Shown here: positions 50,001 through 62,297 of the stretch, one piece after another | How the letters are laid out: every line of letters begins with the position of its first letter | How positions within the stretch are numbered: the stretch's first letter is position 1 | From: Earliella scabrosa | Lineage: Eukaryota > Basidiomycota > Agaricomycetes > Polyporales > Polyporaceae | DNA: 64,000 bases | NCBI GenBank assembly: GCA_022605405.1 | Contig: JABYQQ010000006.1 | Location: 2,356,001-2,420,000, forward strand | Reading direction: 5' to 3' | The notes under the pieces: model-generated | Database searches by the model: none | Seen by the model: only the letters and a program-made list of their open reading frames with translations | Told to the model about the DNA's origin: nothing | Position numbers and translations under genes: made by a program

Positions 50001-52327
50001 CTACCGCTCTAGGCTCTTCTCCCGACTCTCATCAACTTTCACCTCAACACCATCCTTCTCTCTCTTCTCCGCGTCCTCCACATCGCGCGCGATACGCCTC
50101 CGCTCGACGGTGCGCCCACCAGGGCTGCCCCACACACCGCCAGTGATGCCGCCCTTCTCAAAGATGTGGTCGACGTCCTCAAGCTCGAGGCCCTCGGTCT
50201 CGGGGAAGAAGACGTACACGAGCGGGACCCAGAGCGCGTTGAAGATCGCGAAGATGATGAACACGCGCCAGCTGATGTTCGCGATCGCCGGCGGCGTCAT
50301 CTCTACGACCGCGAAGACGCACATCCAATTGAAGAAGGAGGAGATTGCTGAGCCGCGCGCGCGGATGCGGGTCGTTGTAATCTGCCGGCGCGATGGTGTA
50401 TGCGCGTAGTCAGCGTCGAGCGAGAGGGAAGCGGATGGACGGTAAATGCGTGCGTACCTCCGCGGGATAGAGCCATGGCTGAAATGAGAAAGTGATGGTC
50501 AGTACTCGCCCCGGGTATGCGATGAGATTTGCTCACGATGGGCAGGTATCCGATACCCAGGAAGATCTGGAATATGAAGACCATAGCGGTGGCTCCATAT
50601 GCTGCGCCCTTCGTACCGATGGAGAGAAGAATGGACGCAATAATGAAACACAGAGATAGTCCTGTAGCGGAGGTCATGAGGAGCATGCGTCGTCCGTACC
50701 GGTCGACCGTCTGCGGAAGCATTATTAGACATTATTAAAAGGCATGTAGATGAGTAACATACCCATAGAGGAATGAATGAGGCGAACATGTATGTGACAG
50801 CCGTGAAGCCACCCAGAATTAGTGAAAGGTTCCGTGAGAGACCCATCGTGTTCTCATAGACGACGGGTGCAAGGTAGCTTCGAACGTGGGTCAGTCAATA
50901 CGCATACATCCACCGAACGATACGAGACCCCACTCACTTAATCATATTCGCACTGCGACATGGAGTCGTCAGTCCGAGATCGCGACATTACATCAATATA
51001 GCACGCACCCAGTGAACTGCTGCATGACATTTACGCCAATGCACAAGCAAATGCGTCTGAAGTTGCCAAGAGGGCCGCCTTGCAGCAACTCGCGGTAGCG
51101 GAACGGACCGCCGGCACTCTCCAAGGCGAGCGAAACTTCGATCTCCTTGCGCTTTGCGACCACATCGGGATGGTCAACCGATTCGCGGTCCTCGAGCTGC
51201 GCGAGAATTCGCGCGCCCTCTTCTTCGCGTCCATGGGCCATGCACCATCGGGGGCTGTCCGGAAGAACAGCGACCTGGATAAGGAGGAAGAACGCGAAGA
51301 CTGCCTGGAAGCCTGCATTATACGTTCTCATAAATAACGATAGACTCGCGATAGGGGTACGGGAACGTACCAATGGGAAGACGCCATTGAGCGAGGCCGT
51401 CGACAAAGGATATGCCATAATCTAGCCAGTACGCCTTCGTGACGCTCGCTGTGAGTACGCTCGGGATGAGATTCGAAACGAATACCCACTATGACAAGAC
51501 CGATGATAGTCACCGTTGAGTTTAAACACACCAATGTTCCTCGAACCATGCCTCCACAGGTCTCGGCTTGGTATACCGGAATCGACGACGAGTTGAATCC
51601 GTTGCCCTGAAGGCATAAATAAATAGACATATCGCAAGATATCAAACCTAGCCTTACAATTCCAGTCACGATTCGTCCAACGTACAGCTGCGCATGAGTC
51701 GTCGCGCTCGTGAGGATGGCCTGCACGCGCCAAGTTAATCGATAAGACAAGCATACGAGCATGGAAAAGAGCAATTCTCACCGTTCCGACCAACATTGTA
51801 ATCGCACCATACATGATCATGCGTTTTCTCCCAATATTTTCGCCCCAGAAGAACGTCATTAGACTTCCGACGGCGCATCCTATGTCCTATGGAAAGGTCA
51901 TGTAAGTACCGCCTTCCGGATCGTCGTATCCCCTCGACGTACATAGATCGCAACCTAAGTAAAGCACAATGAGCAAATGTACAAGAAATTAGCAAATCAA
52001 TCAAAGCACAATAGTTCCTTGTGTCGTTGGATTTGGGTGGTTGAAATCCTTGCCGAACTGGTTGTCTGCACCAATCTGACATGACGTTCAATCTCAACCT
52101 TCGCACATTAGATCGGGTCACCAGTAAGCTCACAATGCCAGACATGACACCCTGATCGTACCCCAGCAACAAGAAACCCTGACAGCAACATGCTGCAGAC
52201 GTAGTATCAAGAGCACATTGAATCAGCGAAGCGCCCTTGTTTGCCAGTGACTGGCCGAAAGAGGAAGGTATGACGTACCCGTGATCGCCCACACAAGGTA
52301 CTTGCCTCTCACTGGCATGATCCACAT
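50001..52327 (-). CDS. MFS sugar transporter
   Basis: A multi-exon gene of the Sugar_tr family. Start MWIMPVRGKYLVWAITG (52327; a second ATG at 52318), then FLLLGYDQGVMSGIV, typical of fungal hexose/quinate permeases. Loop 2-3 shows GENIGRKRMIMYGA; helix 5 has the QAETCGGMVRG segment; loop 6 is charged (REEEGARILAQLEDRES); MNVMQQFTG-like VNVMQQFTG precedes helix 7; DRYGRRMLLM and PWLYPAEI follow. The C-terminal signature is FFPETEGLELEDVDHIFE, then a long charged tail. It is likely a plasma-membrane H+/sugar symporter; substrate not deducible. It is convergent with paralog E (262 bp between stops) and divergent from the HNH gene. Many introns (at least eight). Confidence 0.9.
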
Positions 52328-53077
52328 CCTGGGCAACGTCTCCTAGTAGGTGCACGCAGCGCGCGTCGAGAAAGTAGAACGAGGGCGAAGCACGAGCACG
52401 GTCGCGCACCCACGCCCTCCCGGAGACTGGAAATATATAGGTAGCAGCCCAAGCGGACGCGTCGACTCGCTCGAAGGTGTTCCATCACGTCCTAACGTAC
52501 AAGCGCGGTCCACGTGAAGGCCCATGTTTCCACAAGAACGTTTGCGCTTTGTGGCGGCCCGGGGAACATCAGAGCGAGAGGTGAGAGCGAGAGGCGGGAA
52601 CGGGTGGGAGGGCTGCAGAGAGAAGTCATATGGGGAAACATACCGCTAGTATGAAGGAGCGCTAGCTCGCCGCCGGTCCGGTGCGCGCGACGTTGCAAGT
52701 ATGGATGCAATAGCGTGCTTGAAGCTTGAGCAGTGCTTGGGAGAGGACGTCACTACCGAGGAGCAGAATGGTGAAGCAACGCGGCGGGAATCACTAGTAT
52801 CGATCAGCCTCATGATGCATGTATGTTTTTGAACAGATCGTACAAGCATCGACTCGATCGGTATGTACCAATTCTTGGTGTCGAACTTCCTTCAGACTCA
52901 CCCAATAACATTCAGGTTGCAGACAGATGATGTGATCGCGATGCCTCCGACCCAACAAGTAGCTTAAGCCTTATAGGCCCCTATGGACAAGGAAGGATTG
53001 CGCCACTCAAAAGGGGCCCGGTCAAAACGCAGCAGTCTCAACTTTTCTCCCTCCCGCGCTCCATGTTAACCTCCACC
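52328..53077. promoter_or_regulatory. Divergent region between sugar transporter and HNH gene
   Basis: Presumed promoters of both genes. Contains one copy (about 52500-52760) of a diverged direct repeat whose partner is at about 54545-54785. Confidence 0.45.
52500..52760 (+). repeat. Diverged direct repeat, left copy flanking the HNH gene
   Basis: Shared blocks with 54545-54785 in the same order include CTTTGTGGCGG / CTGTGTGGCGG, ACATCAGA, GCGAGAGGTG, GGAGCG followed by GCTCGCCGCC, and TTGG followed by GAGGACGT. Intervening bases differ freely, so this is an old duplication. Confidence 0.6.
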
Positions 53078-54347
53078 ATGAGCGAGCCTCTACCACCCAA
53101 CCCTTACTCTGACAACTCTGTACTGCAAGGAGCTTACGATTGCTGTCTCTATGTTCAGGGACTATCCGACTGGGGCGTGCTCGGCCTCAGCGATGCAGCG
53201 ATGCTCCAGACCGCCCCTCAAGTCGCCGGCCGTACGCTTGGATATGCTCTCATAGCAGCTCCTACCGACAAAGCTCGTCATTGTGTCGCTCGCGAGGTCT
53301 TCCGCTGTGGCCGCGATCTCGAGGCCCTAGCTGGTCTTGCCCATCTGTATATTTACGGTTTCATATGCGTCTGTGAGTTTAACCCTCTCTTCCTGGTTTG
53401 CGTACGCACGCCCCTAACACCGCCATTAGTTCGGAACTCATACGGCCCCACACCGGCTGAGACTCCGCCCAGCTCTCTGTTCGAAGCAACAGTAACGGAG
53501 CGTGGAGAGACTCCTGTGCCTGAGGGCTGGACTCCGATCGAGCTGAGGGACAAGGTGAGCGTTCATCAGGCTCATATGCGCCTTCCGTTCATGTATCACC
53601 CCCAAAGCTCATGTTGCGAGATGAGAATCGCTGCATCTTCACCGGTGCTCTCGATCTGGACGTCACCTGGCAGGCGAGGAACTTCGAGGAAGGGAACTTG
53701 CCGAGGGTCGCTTTTATTAAAGCAGCACACATCATCAGCCACTCCCTGTCTACAGGCATCGGAGGCCTGACGGAAGGTGCTCGGGAGAAGGTCCGTCATT
53801 CGCGCTGCGCACATTGCTCTCATTCTCACTAGTGCCATCTCAAGCTGGACTGGGCTGTCTCCGCCGCGGCGATATTCGACCGCTTTTCCGGCATAAACAT
53901 TGAGGAAGTTCTCGAGGATTTAGACATGCACAGTCCCATCAACGCTATGATGGCGGAACATACCTGTCACGCGCTGTTTGACAAGTTGGATCTCTGGCTC
54001 ACTCCTGCGCACGTACGTCGTCCTTAGCTTCGGCTGTTACAGTGGTTGATTTTCGTTATCAGGATGTGTATGGGAAGGTTATACAGGATACTTACGATAT
54101 TCAAGCTGTGAAATCAGTGTATCATCGACTTCTCCGGCTTCGCGACCCGGTCACCTTCCGTACGCACATCAAGGACGGCGTTGTGATCCGACCTCCCAGC
54201 TCAGTCTTGCTGGCGCTGCACGCAACCTGTGCGCAGGTTGCGCACCTGTCGGGGGCGGCAGAAGTGTTGGACAACTTGGACAACTCCTGGGACGACTTGG
54301 ACACGGATACGGACTCCACGGACACGGACACGGAGCCGATAGCCTGA
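53078..54347 (+). CDS. HNH nuclease-domain protein of a basidiomycete family
   Basis: Exons 53078-53372, 53430-53554, 53608-53790, 53833-54012 and 54063-54347 are all in frame and give 355 aa. The N-terminal 150 residues form an alpha-helical part with no named domain (LAGLAHLYIYGFICVF). The HNH_2-type module follows: MLRDENRCIFTG, then KAAHIISHSLSTG with the AHI histidine, and the distal AMMAEHTCHALFDK segment with the third metal/catalytic histidine. The C-terminus is a short acidic tail of DTDTDS repeats. Such genes are numerous and of unknown role in Agaricomycetes. An ATG at 53063 would add five residues. It is flanked by diverged direct repeats. Confidence 0.85.
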
Positions 54348-55049
54348 GGGGGTTCGCCAGTAAGTGGGCGGGCTGTCGATATGTCGGCCTGCCCTACTAG
54401 CGCTGCTGAGTTGGTCCGCGCGCTTCAGATCGCTCAAGTCAGTCGAAGATAAAGACATAATCATCGTGTACATGCCATCGGTTTGTGGCGGCAGCCACTC
54501 CTTACCGGGAACTCGAGATACTTACTTGTGCAGTCCGAGCAAAACGGTCCGCCTGCGCGAGAGGCGCTCCATCACGTCTATGTTTCTTGCGCTGTGTGGC
54601 GGTCCGGGGCACATCAGATCTCAAGCGAGAGGTGGAAAGCCGGTGCGATGGCTGCGAGAGAAGCCAGATGGGCTGGACCGCTTGTGGAGGAGCGGGCTCG
54701 CCGCCAGTCTGTGCGTGAACCGTGTTCGGAGACAGGGTTCGCTCGAGGATACCGCGAGCACAGTGGCTTGGACGAGGACGTGAATACCACGATCGGAATG
54801 ATGCGGCAGGGGCAGCGATTACCGCCGATAGACTTTCGATGCGCCTCGCACGAGCGAATCTCAACCAGGACCATGCTGAACATACTGTGTTTAAGGCTGC
54901 GGACAGCTAGACATCGATATCTCTGCGGTACAGTCCCTCGTGACGTGAGTACTTCCGACGATATTCCACCCCAAAGAACCTACGCACCTCGAGAACGCGC
55001 TTCCCTCTCACGCCCCACCATGTAGTCTTCGCTCTCTCCAATCCTCCCC
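54348..55049. other. Interval between HNH gene and carboxylesterase
   Basis: Convergent 3' flanks. Includes the right copy of the direct repeat at about 54545-54785. Open frames of 120-180 aa on both strands lack recognisable domains. Confidence 0.45.
54545..54785 (+). repeat. Diverged direct repeat, right copy
   Basis: See left copy at 52500-52760; order and spacing of the matching blocks are preserved. No coding potential shared by both copies was found. Confidence 0.6.
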
Positions 55050-57342
55050 TCACGTCTCGCTCGGCAGCACCTTGCTCAAGCGCATATACTCATCCCACTT
55101 CCCGTCCTCCACCTCGCGAATCTCCTTCTCTTCCGTCAGCGCGAGCACCGTCTTCAGCGGCAAGCCCTGCCCCGCTTCCGCACGTCTGACGTACTCAGCG
55201 ACGGTCGACACCCAGCTGCGCGCGACGCTCGCCTGGTCGTCCTGCAGCACCGGGAGCCGGACAGTCCAGAGGGGGCGGTCGGTCGCGTGCGTTACGTAGC
55301 CTGAGCATTCCACCAGGTGAGCTCCATCTTCGCACCCGACAAGCAAGGACGAGAGGGAAGCAGCGGAAGACGGGAGGAAATCGACATACCGAGAGGGCGC
55401 ACCTGCTCCGGCGTCCACCGAATCTCATACCTCACCACAGGGAAGCCCGCATTCACCATATCCCGCGCAAAAAGCCGCACAGGGAGGTGCACCTGCCCCT
55501 CGCTCAAAATCCGCCCATACAGCCTCTCCAGCTCCTCCTTGCCCATCTCCCCTCCTCCTCCTTCCCCGTCGCCCAGATAGACGTCAAGCATCTTCCGCAC
55601 GAGGTCCGCCCGGTAGTACCGCGCGAGGTTCGTCTCGATATCGCCCACGCTCGCAATGGGATCCGAGAGCGAGTAGAGGTACCACTCCTCTGTGAGGTCC
55701 CCGACGACGACGGAGCGGACGCCGTGCGCGCGGAGGCCGCGCGCGAGCCCGCCCGTGCGCTGCCACTCCATCGGGTCCGACGCACCGAGCCAGGACGGCT
55801 CCCAGGTGCCGCGGAAGGTGCCGTGCTCGACCCCGAGCGCGTTCGTCTCGATCGCGTGCGTGATGGCGGAGGTGGGGATCTTGGACGTGTCGCGGAGGTC
55901 CGAGAGGACGGTCGGGGAGACGGGGTCGAGGGAGAGGGCGCGGCAGAGCGCTGCGAACTGGGGACGGAGCTCGGCGGGTGTCTTTGGGGTCGTTCTAGGA
56001 ATTGTGTTAGAGGCAAGAGAGGGCTGGGACGGTGGGGCCATGCTCACACAATCGCGTTTGACTGCAGGATCGCGGAGTGGAAGGGCGCTTTGACGCCATC
56101 TGGAAGTCGCGATGCGTGATGGAGCAGCTGGTGGACGGAGTGTGCGCCTGGACACGCAGAGCTCTGGTAAGAACACAAACGCCGCTATATGAGAACGGGG
56201 TGTACCCACCTGCGGACAGACCGGTGAGCTGTATGTCGTCCGGATTGCCTACATCGATGCATCAGTACCATCCCCATAAACCTAACGTTTTGGCGCGTAC
56301 CTCCAAATGCCTGGATGTTCTCCCTGATCCACACCATCGCAAGCCACTGGTCCTTGAACCCAAAATTCCCATCCACTTTTGGCTCGTCGCTCGCGAGGAA
56401 TCCAAACGCCGAAAGTCTGTAGCCAATATTCACCCAGACCTCCCGGCGCTCAGCCGCGACGTACTGCGCCTGCGCGCTCAGCCCATGCGGGGAACCGAAC
56501 TGCAAGTACCTGATCACCAACGGCGATCGCGTCCATTCACGTAAGCCAGAGTCTGCTTGACACATAAATGGAACTGCGGTGTGGATCCTTACCCGCCATG
56601 GATGTAAACCTTGACCGGAAATCCGCTCTGCGCGGGGAACGACGGCGGCGCGACGATGTTCACGAACAGGCTGCAAGCGCGCGGAGTCGTCAGTCCGACA
56701 TAAGACGCGGACACGCAGATGACGCTTACGGGTCCTCGCTGGCCTGCCCGAGTCCGACCTTGTCCTCAAAGGGGATACCTGGGGCGCACAACACCCACTC
56801 GTTAGCCACCGATCGATATGAAGGCACCGTCGCGGTCGAGACGCACCAGCTGCCTGCCCGTCGTTCGTCGGCTGGGCCGCATCTAGATGACAAGCGCGTG
56901 TGTCAGATCGAAGTACCCGCACCATCGATGATGGGCTTACGTACATTTGCTCTCGAGGATGTACTCCTTCTGCTCGTATCTGAAATCCGGGGGAAGCGGA
57001 ACGGGATCGGCGAATCGCTGCGGCGGGAGCGCGTACGGGACCTCTGGTCATCCACAGGCCAGACGTCCGTTGCGTGCATAGCAACGACGGCGTCGAGAGA
57101 GGAGGCGGACACGATCGGTCGAATGCATCGTCGTTGAGCAAGTCAGAGACGTGGTGGTTACGTCGGAACCGTTACGCGTTAGGGGCGGATCCGCGATCAG
57201 ATAAGCAGGGCGAGAGCCACGCACCGAGGAAGACCGCCGTGCCATTGGCGGCGCGCCGTCCACGGACCGCGCCGTACTGCGTCTCTGCGGCGACAGAGAC
57301 CTTCGAGCGCGCGAGCTCTTCTTGCAAGTGGACGCGAGACAT
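55050..57342 (-). CDS. Type-B carboxylesterase (alpha/beta hydrolase)
   Basis: A multi-exon gene. AAETQYGAVRGRRAANGTAVFLEVPYALPP is the family's opening strand and loop (spread over two exons); then GFPVKVYIHGG (oxyanion hole), EVWVNIGYRLSAFGFL, NFGFKDQWLAMVWIRENI, and the nucleophile elbow QLTGLSAGAHSVHQLL with Ser in G-x-S-x-G. The exon containing SNAIV joins TTPKTPAELRPQF. The C-terminal part follows without a second esterase copy. Glu usually found at position 2 of the elbow (GESAG) is Leu here. No signal peptide was seen in the exon starting at the 57342 ATG; in-frame sequence continues upstream to about 57540 after an acceptor, so an extra 5' exon is likely. Substrate unknown; ester hydrolysis is inferred from family. 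Confidence 0.85.
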
Positions 57343-59069
57343 TCCGAGTTCGAGCTGGTACTGTAGTGGATCGATGATCGTGATAATCGCCGGGACGCCC
57401 TCGGGCTGCGGAGGACTCTCGAGGGGACGTGGGGGCGGGGAGGCGGGGATTGGGCGGGGAGTGGAGAGCTTGAGGTTATGTGGCGGCACGAGGGACGCCG
57501 ACACGGGCCTCTCGATCGTGGGGGGAGCGAGGCTTGTGACCGGGCCCTCCTATGTTTGGACGATGAGTCTCATCATCATGGGAACGGGATTTTGCACCAG
57601 GAGCAGGGACGGTGTTCCCTTTCTGGACTGGGGAGTTGGCACTGTAGAGTGTTGCGCAGAGCAGACAACGTTTCAGGGAATTCTAGAGGCTCTATATGTG
57701 GAGCTCGAGATCTATGAATACGTTGGAGGCTTATTCTCATCGAGAGACGGGGAACTTGCGGATGCGACTGTTGGAGATAGGACGGCGACCGATCGCACTG
57801 CTCTCGACGTGGCCGATCAGAGAGCCTAGGTCGCCTTCAATGACAGTTGTCTCTTACGCGAGCGGGAGAAGGAGGGTTAAGGAGACTCTAGCGTGAGTTT
57901 GTGTGCAGGCGGGAGGCAGCTTGAGGAGAAGAAAGACTCTGAAAGGCTTCGGCCCGAGGTCCGCTGAAGGTTCAAGTTAAGCGTGTTTGATATCAAGACA
58001 TTGTACGGTGTGCTCATTGCAGCAGGAAAAAACGGCAGCCGCTCACTAATCTCATCAAAGGGTGATGATTGGGTGACGGTGATGGTACGTCCGTATGGAA
58101 GTACTTCATCGAAGCGAGACGCCGGGGGAACGGAGACTTCCACTGGTGTGTGAGACTAGCGGGGACCTCAAGGAACTAGTCCCTTTCGTAACGAAGATAG
58201 CTTCCTATGTCTGGCGATAGCCCATCGTCGACGTCTCACGCCATCATTCCACTTGCCCCACCTACCGAGACCAGCGATTCGTTGGGGATGGCGTTGAGTA
58301 ACTCCTTGTGCAGATGCATTCTTTGGGGTACACCTGGCGAGCTAGTGCACCACACCCTTGCGCGTGCATCCAGCCTCGGAGTCTCGGGTTATCTATATCC
58401 ATCAGCCTACCGGGCCCTACCCAGTGTCGCTGTCAGTCCTCCGAGACCAGGAGGGGAGATAATCGCCCGAAGCTTACCATAGCACAGCGACGACCGCGCG
58501 TGCTTTGTCCAGACGGAATTTCACGGGAGACGAGCGGATCGTGCTCGAGTCTATCCGATAGGTTCGGAAGGAACACAGGCCAGAATCTAATGGCGCAAAG
58601 ATGCCGCCTAGCCAAGCGCAAGACAGACAGAGTGTGAGCCGCACACTGGCTTGCGAGAAGCCCGTGATTGCTGCGACCTGCGAAAATCGTGGATGATCGC
58701 TCGTGAAATACGCTGTTGGCTGTGCGCCACGGCGAGAGAGATGGGCCGCGTCGAGCAGCGTGGGCCGCAGGCGAGCCGCGAGCGTTGGTGATGATGGCGG
58801 TCGGGAGCGAGGCCCGACGGCTGCTCCGACGCCCAGGGCTCCGTGCCAAACACGCAGGCGCCCATGCCGGCATTTTACATTCGGCGTCTAGATGCAAAAA
58901 GACGAATCCAGATCTATCGCATGGCAGATTGCAGTTTATCACATGCGCGACGCGAGGCTTCATAAACGCGTCTCCTGTCTCTTCCTCGCACCTTATCACA
59001 ATTCCAACTCTCTCTTCCCCGTCCACCATCTCCCACTCTCCCATCGCTCTCTCCGACTCGCCGCCAGCA
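57343..59069. other. 1.7-kb divergent interval
   Basis: Holds the probable missing 5' exon of the carboxylesterase on the left and the perilipin promoter on the right. A 91-aa plus-strand frame at 58207-58482 has no known domain. No other gene is supported. Confidence 0.45.
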
Positions 59070-60238
59070 ATGGCCACGCAGACGCAGACCGAGCAGACCC
59101 CCGCCCAGAGCACGCCCGAGCTCACCATCTTCTCTCGCGTCGGCTCCATCCCCCTCGTCGCGGAGTCCCTCAGCACCATCAACAGCACCCTCCTCAGCAA
59201 CACATACACTCACTCGCCGTACCTCACTGCCGCGGAGCTCTCGAAGAAGGCCCTCACCTACACCGAGCCAATCCAGAAGCGTCTCGCACCCATCCTCACG
59301 CGCGCCGACGACCTCGCCAACAAGGGCCTCGACGCCGTCGAGGCGCGTCTTCCCTACCCGTTCCACGCGACGTCGCAGGACGTGATCAAGGACCTCAAGG
59401 GTCGCAGCGACGCGGCCAAGGACGTCGCGACGAAGACCATCGACGAGAAGGTCCGGACGCCAGCGTTGAACGTCGCGCAGGGGATTGACCAGGTACGTAC
59501 CCACGCATCCCGCTTCCTAACTTTAAATTTTCCACGTGAACGCTGATGACGTCGTCTGCAGAGGTTCGCGCCTATCGTCGACTACTTCGCGGTCGCCGTC
59601 AAGCAGCTCCAGCCGAACGGCACCGCCGATAAGCCCTCCGAAGCCCCGGAGGCAAAGTACCAGTACCAGCGCGCATACTACCTCTCGAAGGAGCTCCGCG
59701 ACCAGATCCTCACCTACTCGACCGAGCAAGTCAACCAGATCAAGACCCAGAACGTCGTCATCCAGCGCGCGTCCGCGACCGCTCAGTCTCTCTCTGACCT
59801 CGCCTCGACCAGCTACGGTGCGGCCCAATCTCGGGTACACGCCCTCAGCGACACCATGCTCTCTGAGCTCCACAAGGTCCAGGTAAGTCGCGGCCCGGCG
59901 TGAGATTGCTCGTCAAGTTCTCACCGCATTGTCTCCAGGCCTCGACCGCCGCGCTCCCCGGCACCCTCCAGTCCGCTTTCCAGGACATCTCGGTCAACCT
60001 GACGTCGACGATCAACGACCTGTCCGGCATCATGAAGTCGCCCGATCCGCTCCCCGAGAAGGCGACCAAGGTGCGCGAGACGGTGCAGGAGCGTGTCCAG
60101 CCCATCCTCGACACCGCGTCCGCGCGCGTGCAGGAGATCCTCGCCGCGCTCAAGGCACGTGTGTCAGAGGAGAAGCCGACCCAGAGCGCAACCACGACGA
60201 ACGGCGTCACGACCGTGAACGGCAATGGGCACGCATAA
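59070..60238 (+). CDS. Perilipin-like lipid-droplet protein
   Basis: Exons 59070-59492, 59562-59882 and 59939-60238, all ending on codon boundaries, give 347 aa. The N-terminal part has the PAT-like SRVGSIPLVAESLSTINSTL, followed by amphipathic segments (PYLTAAELSKKALTYTEPIQ, FAPIVDYFAVAVKQLQ). Then come long 11-mer-like helices rich in Ala, Lys, Asp and Thr (DLKGRSDAAKDVATKTIDEK; EKATKVRETVQERVQPILDT) that bind the droplet surface. This matches fungal perilipins of the MPL1/CAP20 type, which protect triglycerides and regulate lipolysis. The first exon's ATG is the only reasonable start: it lies in GCAATGG with upstream leader sequence lacking similarity. No odd features. Confidence 0.88.
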
Positions 60239-60797
60239 GCAGGGCCTCGTCAGCTGTTCCTCGTCCTTTCTCCCGTCTTCCACTCCATCTCGTTCCCTCG
60301 TCCCCCGCCGCCCGATGATAGACCATGTTACCCTAGTTTTCTCCGCTGTTCGTTCTCAAAAGCCATAGACAGTCGTTCGTTACCGTAGACCATCTGTATA
60401 TTAGTCACGTCTGTATTCCTTTACGTGGGCATGTTGGACGTTTACTAGTATGTATACCTTCTCCCGCCAGCTCCCGCCGTTTTGAGTGTACCGAGAGACC
60501 CAGGCGATCGGGAGCAGTCCGTCGAGTACGAGAGGGTGACGTCACGATCAGGTGAATCTTATCTTATCTCTGCGCTCTTTTACGTTTCTCTGCCACCCGC
60601 GAATGGCACCGACGGGGCTCTCCTCCTCGCCTCGCCTCGCATGTAAACCCCTCGCGCCTGCCTGCTGTTCACTCTATCCTCTCTTTTCTTCTCCTCGCGA
60701 CACAGATACGTTTGCGCACCAATACGGCCAGGGACGCGTCGGAGCCAAGGACAAAGAACGCCTCACGTCGGGCTAGGCCTCACGGAGCATAAACACG
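60239..60797. other. Intergenic between perilipin and CBS-domain genes
   Basis: 3' UTR and promoter space only. Confidence 0.5.
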
Positions 60798-62297
60798 ATG
60801 TCGATGAGGAAGAGACTCTCGGTGTCCAGCACGCGCAGCGAGTCTCCTCTCGTGACGGCACCGAACGCGGACTCGGAGGAGTGGGTCGCCGCGTGGAAAG
60901 GCGTGCTCGCAAAGGGTGAGCGACTTTCTTGCCGGCTTGCGTTCTTTGTGTCCTAGCTCGGAGGAAGGGGGTGGGGATTGGAACCATTGGAATGACATTT
61001 GGACGTTGTTGCAGATATCGTTGACTCGCCTGTCGTTGCTGTGGATGCGGAGGCGACGGTGGAGGATGCGTGCGAGGTGAGTGCTTTATGAGTCTTTGCA
61101 AGGAGTTCGTCGGTGACGAGGTTCTATTGCGATGCGGACATAGCTGCTGCTCTCGAAGGACCTCGTATGCCTCGCGGTCAGGACCCCAGTGAAACGCTCG
61201 CCAAAGCCTTCGCCTTTTCATGGACTGTTCGATGTAGGTGACTGCGTCCGCCATTTACCTGCTCTCCGCTTAAATGCATTCTGCAGTTCGCGGACGTGAA
61301 TGCGTTCCTTACCCTGGCTGCGACGCGACATAGGATCACAACGGATGAGCTACGCGAGAAGCCACGCGTGCAGGAGATTCTGAACGCAGCGAAGGAGGGC
61401 AAGGTACCTGTGTACCTTGTCAGCAGTGAGTCCTCCATCTCCCATACTGCGGCGCGTATGCTCAGTGCGTGTTCCGTCGATGTGCAGACCTATCCGAGAA
61501 GAATCCACTGGAGGTGCTACCACACGACGCGACCCTCATATCCCTTCTGACCATCTTTGCCCGTGGTGCTCATCGAGGTCAGTCGTGTTTCTATGGCCGG
61601 GACCGCGTCGCATGACCCCGGGTCACCTCTGGCAGTACTCATCAAAGCTCCCCCTTCCTCGGACCCAACACCGTCCTACCTGGGGCTCGTCTCCGACCGC
61701 TCCCTCCTCTCCTGGTTCACGACATACGCCCAGCGCACGCCCTCCCTGCTCCGCTTCCTCTCCGTCCCGCTCAGCTCGCTCGCGCTCCCGTCGCTGTACC
61801 TCTACTCGTCCGTCGTCGCGAGCAAGGCGAGCAGCAGCGTGCTGGACGCGATGCGGCTTATGAGCGACGAGGGTGTGAGCGCCGTCGCGGTTGTCGACGA
61901 CGAGACGGGCGGGGTGCTGAGCGCGGTGAGCGTGACGGACGTCGGGAAGATCGTCGTGCCCGCGCAGAGCAACCAGATATTGGGAACGCCGCTCCAGCAG
62001 CTGATCGCGCAGATCAAGGTGAGCGCCGAGGGGTTTGAGGGCGCGCACGTAATGATGACTCACTGGGGGGTGTAGGAACCCGATGGGTCGACGGACGGAG
62101 TGGACAAGTTCCCAGGTAAGGCTCGCCGCGGTTCGCTCAGGGAGGGTGCGGACATCCGTGCTTGCGAATGCGGATGCGGCGGTCTGTCTTCGCGAGAGAA
62201 AGCCCGCAGGACAGCATTCGAACGAGGCTGCCCTCGTGAGCAGAGAGACACTCACCGACGATGTATAGCGGATCCGGGAGTCGTCTGCCTCCGATGA
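60798..62297 (+). CDS. CBS-domain protein, Sds23-like, with abnormal 3' end
   Basis: Start MSMRKRLSVSSTRSESP at 60798, with DSEEWVAAWKGVLAK as in fungal Sds23 proteins. CBS1: DIVDSPVVAVDAEATVEDAC...LVCLAVRTP. CBS2: KNPLEVLPHDATLISLLTIF ... YLGLVSDRSLLSWF. CBS3: SSVVASKASSSVLDAMRLMSDEGVSAVAVVDDET...VSVTDVGKIVVP. The next exon begins EPDGSTDGVDKFP, which in relatives leads into a fourth CBS motif; here that motif is not found in any frame. The frame instead runs to a stop at 62295-62297 in an Arg/Gly/Cys-rich tail; alternative splicing to a stop near 62268 is possible. Sds23 proteins regulate PP2A-like phosphatases and stress responses. Either this is a truncated allele or the 3' end has been rearranged. 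Confidence 0.7.

Noticed and set aside
55487..56119. 210-aa plus-strand frame
   Set aside because: Antisense shadow of the carboxylesterase C-terminal exon.
57074..57829. 251-aa plus-strand frame opposite the carboxylesterase
   Set aside because: No domain, and it overlaps minus-strand exons with clear esterase motifs.
58433..59209. 258-aa minus-strand frame across the perilipin start
   Set aside because: It runs over the perilipin first exon on the wrong strand and has no recognisable family.
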